Under the pieces are notes generated by a model, which worked only from the letters and a program-made list of their open reading frames with translations, was not told where the DNA came from and made no database searches. This document shows, piece after piece, positions 20,228 through 28,036 of a DNA stretch of 53,370 nucleotides (the first letter of the stretch is position 1; every line of letters begins with the position of its first letter). Source of the DNA: Paracoccaceae bacterium (GTDB lineage: Bacteria; Pseudomonadota; Alphaproteobacteria; Rhodobacterales; Rhodobacteraceae); assembly GCA_030066855.1 (NCBI GenBank), contig JASJAU010000011.1:1-53370 (forward strand). Reading direction: 5' to 3'. Made by a program: the position numbers and the translations under genes.

Positions 20228-21031
20228 ATGAGCGCCCAAGACACGCTCAAGATTATCCGCGACCGCATCGGCGACGCCAAGCCCCGGATCGCCTTCATCC
20301 TCGGCTCCGGACTTGGCCACATCGCGGAGACGGTCGACGGCACGGCCATCGACTACGCCGACCTTCCGGGCTTCCCACATGCAGGCGTGTCCGGGCACAA
20401 CCCGAAGCTTGTGATCGGCAAGCTGGAAGGTGTCGAGGTGGCCATCCTCGGAGGGCGGGCGCATTACTACGAATCCGGCCAGGCGGATGCGATGCGGCTG
20501 CCCCTTGAAGTCATGGCAGCCCTTGGTGTCGAGACGCTATTCCTCACCAACGCTTGCGGGTCGTTCCGCGCTGATATCCCGCCGGGAGAGCTGATGCTGA
20601 TCAACGATCACATCAATTTCTCAGGCCGCAGCCCCTTGATCGGGGAGCCCACCGACCGTCGCTTCGTCAACCTGACCGACGCCTACGACCCAGACCTCCG
20701 CGCGCGTCTCTCCGCTGCCGCCGAGGGCCTTGGCATTCCGCTTAAGGAAGGCGTTTACGCCTGGTACTCCGGCCCCAACTTTGAGACGCCCGCCGAAATC
20801 CGGGCGATCAAGATTCTCGGCGCGGACGCCGTTGGCATGTCGACGGTTCCGGAGGTCATCCTCGGGCGTTTCCTCGGCCTGAAATGCTGCGCCGTCTCAG
20901 TCGTCACCAATATGGCGGCAGGGCTCGGCAACGAGCACATCAGCCACGAGCACACAAAGGCCAGCGCGCCGGTGGGCGCGGCCAAGCTCGAGCGGATCAT
21001 CCGCGTGTTTCTGAGAGGGTTGGACGCCTAA
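20228..21031 (+). CDS. Purine nucleoside phosphorylase
   Basis: A 267-residue enzyme of the trimeric (high-molecular-weight PNP/MTAP) family that splits purine nucleosides with phosphate. The segment ILGSGLGHIAE (phosphate-binding Ser), GHNP, GGRAHYYESG (family GGRxHxYEG), NACGSFRADIPPGELMLINDHINF, YSGPNFETPAEIR, GADAVGMSTVPEVI and VVTNMAAG are all in order. It lies 3 bases after the alcohol dehydrogenase, and its stop codon overlaps the stop of the convergent ABC gene. Its link to the catabolic row is unclear; it may simply be salvage. Confidence 0.95.
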   Translation: MSAQDTLKIIRDRIGDAKPRIAFILGSGLGHIAETVDGTAIDYADLPGFPHAGVSGHNPKLVIGKLEGVEVAILGGRAHYYESGQADAMRLPLEVMAALGVETLFLTNACGSFRADIPPGELMLINDHINFSGRSPLIGEPTDRRFVNLTDAYDPDLRARLSAAAEGLGIPLKEGVYAWYSGPNFETPAEIRAIKILGADAVGMSTVPEVILGRFLGLKCCAVSVVTNMAAGLGNEHISHEHTKASAPVGAAKLERIIRVFLRGLDA

Positions 21032-22029
21032 GCCGGCACCGCCGCCATCAGCTCTTTCCACCGGTGGCAGGACACCTCATGCCCCGTCCCGTCGCCTTCC
21101 AGCGTCGGCTCCTGGGTCTTGCAGATGTCGATGGCATGCGGACACCGCGTGTGGAACTTGCACCCCGTCGGCTGGTTCGTGGGCGAAGGAATTTCGCCCT
21201 CGAGCTTCTGCGCCTTGCCACGGTCGTCCGGGTCCAGCGACGGGATCGCCGAGAAGAGCGCCTTGGTGTAAGGATGGCGCGGCCCGTCGAACAGCTTCCG
21301 CGTCGGCGCGGTTTCCACGAGCCGTCCGAGATACATCACCGCCACGTGATCGCAGGTATGGGCCACGACGCTGAGGTCATGGCTGATGAACATGAAGGTC
21401 AGGCCCATCTCGGACTGAATCTGCTTCAGGAGGTTCAGCACGTCCGCCTGGATCGACACGTCCAGCGCCGCGACGCTTTCGTCCGCCACGATGAACTTGG
21501 GCGCGGAGACAAGCGCGCGCGCGATCGAGATCCGCTGCCGCTGGCCGCCGGAGAAGGCGTGCGGGAACCGTCGCAGATGCTCGAGGTTCAACCGGCACTT
21601 GGCCGCGATCTCGCGCACCCGCTCGTCCGTCTCGGCGCGGTTCGACGTGATCCCCATCACCTCCAGCGGCTCGGCGATGATGTCGCGCACCGTCATTCTA
21701 GGCGAGAGCGCCGCGTAAGGATCCTGAAAGATCAGCTGGGCGCGCTTGCGGTAGTCGCGTAGTTGCTCCTTGGAGACATTTTCAAGGTCGTACTCGACCT
21801 CGCCGTCGGTGTAATGGGCATTGCCGCCGGAGATCGGCGCGGCCTTTAAGAGCGCGCGGCCAAGGGTCGTCTTCCCCGACCCGCTTTCGCCGACCAGTCC
21901 GAAGAAACTCCCCTTCTCGATCTCGATCGACACATTGTCGACGGCCTTCAGCATCTGCTTGCCGAAGATCGTCCCGCCAATCGGGAAGTGGACCGACAAG
22001 CCCTCGGCCTTGATCAGAATTTCGGTCAC
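21028..22029 (-). CDS. ABC transporter ATP-binding protein, DppF/OppF type
   Basis: A 333-residue ATPase of the peptide/nickel (Opp/Dpp) importer family. Walker A is GESGSGKT at residues 47-54, the signature is SGGQRQR, Walker B ends in VADES, and a C-terminal oligopeptide-type extension has GCKFHTRCPHAIDIC with two cysteines after the ATPase core. It overlaps the next ATPase (22026) by four bases. This is the last gene of the operon that runs from the binding protein at 27775. The transported substrate is probably a small peptide-like or amino-compound molecule; see the aminophosphonate hypothesis. Confidence 0.95.
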   Translation of the reverse strand: MTEILIKAEGLSVHFPIGGTIFGKQMLKAVDNVSIEIEKGSFFGLVGESGSGKTTLGRALLKAAPISGGNAHYTDGEVEYDLENVSKEQLRDYRKRAQLIFQDPYAALSPRMTVRDIIAEPLEVMGITSNRAETDERVREIAAKCRLNLEHLRRFPHAFSGGQRQRISIARALVSAPKFIVADESVAALDVSIQADVLNLLKQIQSEMGLTFMFISHDLSVVAHTCDHVAVMYLGRLVETAPTRKLFDGPRHPYTKALFSAIPSLDPDDRGKAQKLEGEIPSPTNQPTGCKFHTRCPHAIDICKTQEPTLEGDGTGHEVSCHRWKELMAAVPA

Positions 22030-23021
22030 GACGGCGCCTCCCCGTAGATGTGGCAGGCGACCTGATGGGTCGCGTCAATCTGAACGTCGACAGGCAGTTT
22101 CGACATGCATTGGTCGCCGACAACCTGACCGCACCGGGTGTTGAAGACGCAGCCCGAGGGGCGCTCGAGCGGCGATGGGATGTCGCCGGGCACTGGTGTG
22201 AGCGGCGCGTCGAGATCCTCGAGCTTGGGCAATGCCGACAGCAATCCCTGTGTATAGGGGTGTTTCGGGTTCCCGATCACCTCGCGCACGGGCCCTTCCT
22301 CGATCAGCCGGCCAAGGTACATAACATTCACCTTGTCCGCCGTCTGGGCCACGACGCCCAGATCATGCGTGATGAAGATGATGCCCATATGGAACTCGTC
22401 CACGAGGTCCTTCATCAGGTCGATAACCTGCGCCTGAATGGTCACGTCGAGCGCCGTGGTCGGCTCGTCGGCGATCAGAAGCTTCGGCTTGGTAGAGAGC
22501 GCCATCGCGATCATCGCCCGCTGCCGCATGCCTCCCGAAAGCTCGAAGGCGTACTGGTTGAACCGTTTGCCCGCATCGGAAATCCCGACCCGGTCCAGCA
22601 TCTCGACCGAAACCTCCTTGGCCTGCGCCTTGGACATGTCGGAGTGAAGCTGCAACTGCTCCACCATCTGCTTGCCGATGGTGATCGCGGGCGCGAAGCT
22701 TGCCATCGGCTCCTGAAAGATCATGCTGATCGCACCACCCCGCACAACGTTCAGCTCGCGCGGGGTTTTCAGTGAGAGCACATCAACCGGCCCGTCCTCG
22801 GTGTGCAGCGTGATCTTGGAATCGGGCGTGTAAACCGCGTTCCGCGTGTTAAGATGCATCAGCGACTTCGCCGTCACCGACTTGCCCGACCCGCTTTCGC
22901 CCACGAGCCCCATGACCTCGCCACGATCGAGAGAGAAGGACACGTCGTCGACGGCTGTGATCAGACCCTCGTCCGTCCTGAACTTGAGCGTCAGGTTTTC
23001 GACTTCGATCAATGCGCTCAT
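22026..23021 (-). CDS. ABC transporter ATP-binding protein, DppD/OppD type
   Basis: A 331-residue ATPase paired with the preceding one. Walker A GESGSGKS is at residues 41-48, the signature is LSGGMRQR, Walker B is LLIADEP, and the extension carries the conserved GCVFNTRCG cysteine motif. The start ATG (23021) overlaps the stop of the GNAT gene, and its stop overlaps the DppF-like start. Two ATPases with C-terminal cysteine motifs are the norm in Opp/Dpp importers, where one or both bind an iron-sulfur cluster in some species. Confidence 0.95.
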   Translation of the reverse strand: MSALIEVENLTLKFRTDEGLITAVDDVSFSLDRGEVMGLVGESGSGKSVTAKSLMHLNTRNAVYTPDSKITLHTEDGPVDVLSLKTPRELNVVRGGAISMIFQEPMASFAPAITIGKQMVEQLQLHSDMSKAQAKEVSVEMLDRVGISDAGKRFNQYAFELSGGMRQRAMIAMALSTKPKLLIADEPTTALDVTIQAQVIDLMKDLVDEFHMGIIFITHDLGVVAQTADKVNVMYLGRLIEEGPVREVIGNPKHPYTQGLLSALPKLEDLDAPLTPVPGDIPSPLERPSGCVFNTRCGQVVGDQCMSKLPVDVQIDATHQVACHIYGEAPS

Positions 23022-23470
23022 GCGATCGCTTTCCGAAAGATTATCTTGTCCTCGCCATCGCCGTAGAAGTCGTGCACATGCCCTTCCTGGCGATAGCCCC
23101 GGCTCTCATAGAACGCGCGGGCCGTGGCTTGTTCCGGCAGTTGCGTGGTCTCAATGATGATCAGACGAGCGTCCAGTCCTGACTCCATGTCCGCGAGCAA
23201 CTGGGAAGCGTACCCGTTGCGTTGCGAATCCGGATGCACTGCGATTGCGAGCAGGTTCCAGGTCCGGTCCGTGAGCTCCTCCGGGCGAGCGAAGGCGAAT
23301 CCGACGACATTGCCTTCGGCTCCGTTCCCAGCGACGCGCCAGGTGTCAGGTCCGCCGGACAAGCCGGGGGCTATCATTTCCGGAAGGTACTCTGCAGGGA
23401 AAAGCCCTGCGGCCTCGGCGATTTCCCCGATCCGATCCTGATCGGTCTCTCTCGCGGCTCGCACGCTCAT
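23018..23470 (-). CDS. GNAT-family N-acetyltransferase embedded in an ABC operon
   Basis: A 150-residue single-domain GNAT acetyltransferase. The acetyl-CoA motif is QRNGYASQLL (residues 83-92, R/QxxGxA), preceded by WNLLAIAVHP, and the C-terminal part has ATARAFYESRGYRQEG. It uses acetyl-CoA to acetylate an amine or similar group. ATGA overlaps on both sides link it to the upstream permease (23467) and the downstream ATPase (23021), so it is a bona fide operon member. A role on the imported compound is likely but unproved. PhnO, which acetylates aminoalkylphosphonates, is also a GNAT of similar size. Confidence 0.93.
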   Translation of the reverse strand: MSVRAARETDQDRIGEIAEAAGLFPAEYLPEMIAPGLSGGPDTWRVAGNGAEGNVVGFAFARPEELTDRTWNLLAIAVHPDSQRNGYASQLLADMESGLDARLIIIETTQLPEQATARAFYESRGYRQEGHVHDFYGDGEDKIIFRKAIA

Positions 23471-24627
23471 TTGTTGGCTTCCGAGTACGGGTCAGCCGCA
23501 TCTCGCAGCCCGTCGCCGACGAAGACGAAAGCCATGACCAGCGCGATGAAGAACAAGACTGGAATGAAGTACCATTGGTAGTTCAGCATCACGTCCGCGC
23601 TCGTCGCCTTCTGGAGCATAACACCCAGCGACGAGACCGGGTCCTTAAGCCCGAGGCCGATGAAGGACAGCGCCGTCTCCGAGAGCACCATGTACGGGAA
23701 GGAGATCACCAGATCGACGATGATGTAGCTGGTGAAGGACGGCAGGAGGTGCCGCCGGATCACGTGGCTTGGGGACGCGCCGCAGAGCTGCGCGGCCAGC
23801 ACGTATTCCTGATTGCGCTCGGTCAGAAGGTGGGTCCGCACGCGACGCGCCAGCGTCGGCCAGCCGATGAAACCGAGGATCAGGGAGATGTAGAAGAACC
23901 TCTCCTCCGCCGTCATCTCAGGCGGCATGAAGGCCGCCACGGCCATAAAGAGCGGGATGGCGGGCACGGTTCGGACGGCGTCGGTGATCATCTGGATCAC
24001 GCCATCAAGCCAGCCTCCGTAATAGCCGGACACCCCTCCTATGATCAGAGCCAAAACAAAGGCGATGAAGACACCGATCGTCCCCACCTGAAGCGAGGTC
24101 CAGACGGCATGGAGCGTTCGAGAGAAGATGTCCTGCCCGTCCTCATCCGTGCCGAAAAGATGGATGAACCCCTCCTCAACGCCGAAGAGATGGCGGTCGC
24201 CGGGGATGAATCCGAATAGATGGTAGTCATCCCCCTTTGGCAGGAAGGTCATGTAGACCCGCACGTCCTCGTTGATCGTCGTCACCCAGCGGAAGTTGGT
24301 CGCCATCGACCGCTCGCGCTCGACCGCGTGGATGAAGGGCCGCATTGTGCATCCGTTCTTGTCGCAGAACTGCGGGATCTGTGGCGCGCCGTTGGTATAG
24401 TCCTTGTTCCGTCCCGCAATCGTCGGGTCGTAGGGCGAAAGGAACGGCGCGAAGATGCCGGAAACGATCAGCACGAATAGCACGATTGCCGCGATCATCG
24501 CCGCGCGCTGTTTCTTGAACCGCGCCCAGATCAGCTGGCTTTGGGAGGCGGTGAAGTAGGCTTCCTTGGCCTTCTGGTCCTCGGTGGAGAGCTGCGGGAC
24601 TTCTGTGGGATCGGATGTCGTCGTCAT
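23467..24627 (-). CDS. ABC transporter permease, DppC/OppC type
   Basis: A 386-residue inner-membrane permease of the peptide importer family. An N-terminal cytoplasmic stretch of about 40 residues (PQLSTEDQKAKEAYFTASQS) leads to the first membrane helix. A long periplasmic loop of roughly 120 residues with C-D-K-N-G-C follows, then the five-helix core with the conserved EAA-like cytoplasmic loop YVLAAQLCGASPSHVIRRHLLP. The long loop is larger than in DppC and more like OppC. It overlaps the upstream permease by four bases (24624-24627) and the downstream GNAT by four bases. Confidence 0.94.
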   Translation of the reverse strand: MTTTSDPTEVPQLSTEDQKAKEAYFTASQSQLIWARFKKQRAAMIAAIVLFVLIVSGIFAPFLSPYDPTIAGRNKDYTNGAPQIPQFCDKNGCTMRPFIHAVERERSMATNFRWVTTINEDVRVYMTFLPKGDDYHLFGFIPGDRHLFGVEEGFIHLFGTDEDGQDIFSRTLHAVWTSLQVGTIGVFIAFVLALIIGGVSGYYGGWLDGVIQMITDAVRTVPAIPLFMAVAAFMPPEMTAEERFFYISLILGFIGWPTLARRVRTHLLTERNQEYVLAAQLCGASPSHVIRRHLLPSFTSYIIVDLVISFPYMVLSETALSFIGLGLKDPVSSLGVMLQKATSADVMLNYQWYFIPVLFFIALVMAFVFVGDGLRDAADPYSEANK

Positions 24628-25628
24628 CGGATGATACTCTTGCGAACGCGCGGATCGAGCACTGCGAGCAGCACGTCCGTCGCAAAGTTCAGCGTCACGA
24701 TCGACGCGGTCAGAAGGAAGATGATGGCGCCGGCTAGCTGCTGGTCGTTTGACCGCGCCAGAGCCTCGATCAGAAGCGCGCCCGCGTCGGTCAGAACCAG
24801 GATCAGCGCGACGATCGGAAGCTCATTGAAAATCCGATTCAGGTCGAAGCCGAGCGAGTTGACGATGGGCCCGAGCGCGTGGCGCGCCGGGTAGTTCCAA
24901 AGAAGCTTCCGTCCATGCACGCCACGCGCGGCGGCGGCGGTAACATAGAGCTTGCCGATCTCGTCGGACATCAGCGCGCGGACCGTCTGCAAGGCGAACG
25001 CCGTCGCCGACCAGCCAAGGATGAAGATTGGCAGCCAGGCATGGCTCATCAGATCCCAGAACTTGGCCCAGGACCAGGGCGCGTCCCGGAACTCGTCCGA
25101 ATAGAGCCCTGTCAGCGTGTTCCCGAAATAGACCGTCGCGAAAAGCATGATCATCAGCGCCAGGAGGAAGTTGGGCATGGCGAGCCCGAGGTAGCTGACG
25201 ATGCGGAGCGAGTTGTTCAGGAAGGCGTTGTTGGACGCCGCCGCGATGATGCCCACGGGGATCGCGATGGCATAGGCCAGCGCCAGCGAGGCTAGGCAGA
25301 TCGAAAGCGACAGCCAGAACTTGTCGCCCAACAGATCGGCGATGTTCACGCGGAGGATGCAGCTGTCGCCGAACTCGCCCTGAAAGGCGTTGACGATCCA
25401 TGATCCCCACCGTGTGAGAAACGGTTGGTCCAGACCGAGCCGGGCGCGCTCCTGCTCAATGTCCTCGACCGAGATGCCGGAGCCTTGGGTGTTCTTGAAC
25501 GCGAGGTACCGCTCTGCGCAATCGCCCGGCACCAGCTCCATCAGTGAGAAGACGACGAGCGATACGATGATCAGGGTGATCATCGCCATGACGGCCCTGG
25601 TCGCAACGAACCTCGCAAAGTTCAGCAT
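24624..25628 (-). CDS. ABC transporter permease, DppB/OppB type
   Basis: A 334-residue inner-membrane permease. The N-terminal helix (ATRAVMAMITLIIVSLVVFSLMELVPG) is followed by an extracytoplasmic loop with ERARLGLDQPFLTRWGSWI and then the core of five helices, with the EAA-like loop VTAAAARGVHGRKLLWNYPARHAL. It is the first permease after the binding-protein gene, from which it is separated by 107 bases including a strong hairpin. Confidence 0.94.
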   Translation of the reverse strand: MLNFARFVATRAVMAMITLIIVSLVVFSLMELVPGDCAERYLAFKNTQGSGISVEDIEQERARLGLDQPFLTRWGSWIVNAFQGEFGDSCILRVNIADLLGDKFWLSLSICLASLALAYAIAIPVGIIAAASNNAFLNNSLRIVSYLGLAMPNFLLALMIMLFATVYFGNTLTGLYSDEFRDAPWSWAKFWDLMSHAWLPIFILGWSATAFALQTVRALMSDEIGKLYVTAAAARGVHGRKLLWNYPARHALGPIVNSLGFDLNRIFNELPIVALILVLTDAGALLIEALARSNDQQLAGAIIFLLTASIVTLNFATDVLLAVLDPRVRKSIIR

Positions 25629-25684
25629 GAGCTACCCCGTCGTGTTCTAGCCGCCCGGTTGACCGGATCTGTCGGCTTTTGTGA

Positions 25685-25710
25685 TCGCGGGCGGTCTGAA
25701 CCGCCCGCGA
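25685..25710 (-). promoter_or_regulatory. Intercistronic hairpin between the binding-protein and permease genes
   Basis: A perfect 11-bp GC-rich stem (TCGCGGGCGGT with its complement) and a 4-base loop fills the gap between the binding-protein stop at 25736 and the permease start at 25628. No T-run follows on the minus strand, so it is more likely an mRNA-stabilising or processing hairpin than a full terminator. Such hairpins help keep binding proteins in excess over permeases. Confidence 0.75.
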
Positions 25711-25735
25711 CAATTTCATGAGACCTCAAAAGGCC

Positions 25736-27775
25736 TTACTCGTCCAGATACCACTGCGTGGCCCGGTACGGATAGGTCCGGTAGTACTCGTACGAGTGCG
25801 TCTGGAACTCGGTAAAGTTTATGAGGTCGTTGTTCCGGTAGATCGGCGCGGGCGCGTTGACCGTCCCGATGAACAACAGGCTCTCGGTCATCGCTTTGGC
25901 CATGCGCTCGGCGATCTCTGTTGCTTCCGGCGAGCCCACCGCAGCCGACTGAAGCGCGTTCAGGTCGTCGATGAGCGTCTTGGCCCACTCCGGCGGCTCG
26001 ACTCCGGCGCTGCCGCCCGTGTCGATCCACTCGGCCCAGAGCATCGCGTTCCGGTTTCCGAAGTAGTTCTCATACGGCGGCACCCAGAGCTCGTTATTGC
26101 CGAGAATGATGGCCAGGGGCTGACCCTTCCGCCACATCGACACGTCAAGCTGGTTCGAGGACTGAGCCGAGCGGTACTCGTCCGGCGTCACTTCCTTGAC
26201 CACCGAGTCTATGCCGACCTCGCGCCAGTACTGCGAAACGAGCTCCACGGTCTGACCGGCAACGCCTTGCGTCGAGAAGTTCAGGTTCAGAACGAGAGGA
26301 TCGCCATTTGGCAACTCGCGAACGCCGTCGCCGTTGGTGTCGGCCATGCCGAGCTCATCCAGGATCGCGTTCGCCGCAGCCGGATCGTACTCAGTCTTGT
26401 AGGTGGCCCAGCTTGTGTCGACGCCGTCAGGCAGCGGCGAGAAGCCGGTATACTGGCTTGGCGTGCCCTGACCGAAGAAACCGACTTCATTCAGTTCATC
26501 CCGGTTGATCGCGATCGACATCGCTTCGCGGAAGCGAACGTCGCCGAAGACGGCCCGCTTTGCCTCGTCCGGATGGGTGACGTTGAACCCGAAGGCGCTC
26601 TGGGTGATCTCAGGACGCAGATAGATCGAGTAGTCGCCGCCTTCCTGGTTCTCCAGGAGGATCGGAGCCGACGCGAGCTGCAGCGACTGGGACTTATAGT
26701 CGACCTCGCCATTCACGAGCTTGAGGATCCGCACCTCGTTGTCGTTGATGTAGACCTCGTCCTGGGTCGGGATGTACGGAAGCTGCTGGCCCGTCGGGTC
26801 CACCTGGTGGAAATACGGGTTGGCGACCAGGTACCGGCCATCCGGCGTGTCGGTCACATAGATATGCGATTCGAGCGTCGGGATGGCAGCCTTTGGCAAG
26901 TTCGGGACCTTATCGGGCGACGACAGCATCGGCGACGGCGTGTCGGTCCAGTCCGAATTGCCGTAGTACGCCTGGATCGCAGCCAGACCGTTTTCAAAGC
27001 CCAGCGCCTGCGCGTTCGCGTCCGCGTTCGAGTCAAGACCCGGGTGGAACTGGCTCAGGAAGTGCTTGGGCAGGAACGGCTGCGAATAGTGCGTTGCGAA
27101 GTGAGCCAGAAGGCCCGGCTTTGGCGCCGGCAGATTGAAGACCACCGTGACATCGTCAGGCGTATCCACCGTCATCGCTTCGCCAGCCACGGTGATATAG
27201 TCCTTCGGCGTCTCAAAGATGGCCGTATTGAGCATGATGTCGTCGTGATAGAACGCGACATCCGCGCTTGTGAACGGCGCGCCGTCCGACCACTTGTGGC
27301 CGGCCCGCAGCTTGAAGGTCAGCTGGGTGAAGTCGTCGTTCCATTCCCAAGACTTGGCGATGTTCGGAACAATCGTCTTCAGGTCGTCCGAGTAGCGCAC
27401 CAGGCTGACGTGGCGCACGGACAGGAAGTCCGAGGTGCCCGCTTCTGGCGCGTTCGACAGAACATCCAGCTCGCCGCCGTAACTTCCAACCGAGTCATAG
27501 GGAATGACAACGAGCGGTTCTGAGGGGATGCGCTCGGAAAGCGGCGGGAGATCAGGGTTGCCCTGAATCCGCGCATTCAGATCGGCCATGCCGTCGTAGC
27601 CGGAAAACTCCATCGAGCAGCCCGCGGCGGCTTCGAACTCAGCGAGTTCATATTGCTGCGGGAAGGCGCCGGGCGCGACACCGCCCATATCGGCCATCGA
27701 GATGGCCGGGCAGTTGGCGAGCGCCATGCCGGGCAACAGCACGCCGGCTGCGGTTGTGAGTAGCAAACGTTTCAT
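25736..27775 (-). CDS. ABC transporter substrate-binding protein, family 5 (peptide/nickel type)
   Basis: A 679-residue periplasmic binding protein of the SBP_bac_5 family. The start at 27775 gives a clean signal peptide (MKRLLLTTAAGVLLPGMALA, cleavage near ALA-N) and AGGAGA lies ahead of it; the frame is open upstream without signal character. The family core includes TFKLRAGHKWSDGAPFTSADVAFYHDDI (around residues 160-190) and FREAMSIAINRDELNEVGFFGQG. It is longer than DppA (about 535 residues), with an N-terminal extra domain of about 70 residues before PLVVIPYDSVGSYGG. It is the first transporter gene after the sulfatase-like gene on the same strand. Confidence 0.94.
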   Translation of the reverse strand: MKRLLLTTAAGVLLPGMALANCPAISMADMGGVAPGAFPQQYELAEFEAAAGCSMEFSGYDGMADLNARIQGNPDLPPLSERIPSEPLVVIPYDSVGSYGGELDVLSNAPEAGTSDFLSVRHVSLVRYSDDLKTIVPNIAKSWEWNDDFTQLTFKLRAGHKWSDGAPFTSADVAFYHDDIMLNTAIFETPKDYITVAGEAMTVDTPDDVTVVFNLPAPKPGLLAHFATHYSQPFLPKHFLSQFHPGLDSNADANAQALGFENGLAAIQAYYGNSDWTDTPSPMLSSPDKVPNLPKAAIPTLESHIYVTDTPDGRYLVANPYFHQVDPTGQQLPYIPTQDEVYINDNEVRILKLVNGEVDYKSQSLQLASAPILLENQEGGDYSIYLRPEITQSAFGFNVTHPDEAKRAVFGDVRFREAMSIAINRDELNEVGFFGQGTPSQYTGFSPLPDGVDTSWATYKTEYDPAAANAILDELGMADTNGDGVRELPNGDPLVLNLNFSTQGVAGQTVELVSQYWREVGIDSVVKEVTPDEYRSAQSSNQLDVSMWRKGQPLAIILGNNELWVPPYENYFGNRNAMLWAEWIDTGGSAGVEPPEWAKTLIDDLNALQSAAVGSPEATEIAERMAKAMTESLLFIGTVNAPAPIYRNNDLINFTEFQTHSYEYYRTYPYRATQWYLDE

Positions 27776-28036
27776 GATCTCTCCTGTCGTTGATCGTATT
27801 GCTGGCGGGTCTTCGCCCGTCCTTGTCGGCTGTCCGCCGAGACATCGGGAAAGCCTAGGCGCGGCGCACGGGCCGCAATAGGTCCAAAGGATCTGGCGCA
27901 TTGAGTCCAGTTGTGTCGCCGCATGGGCGTCCCAATCCCCCTCGTCGTCAGCAGGCGCATGTCCGAAGCCGGGCAGCACGCCATTTCTGCCGATGCCGGA
28001 TGACAATTCCATGACGGCGGCGCTGGCAGCGATCCG

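Noticed and set aside
18941-20464. A 507-codon open frame on the minus strand opposite the alcohol dehydrogenase and pnp genes
   Set aside because: It crosses three real genes with clear motifs and 1-4-base junctions, and its composition is typical of an antisense shadow.
25718-27523. A 601-codon open frame on the plus strand opposite the ABC binding-protein gene
   Set aside because: It mirrors the coding strand's codon periodicity, has an Arg/Val/Asp-rich composition without domains, and the minus-strand gene has a full signal peptide, ribosome site and family motifs.
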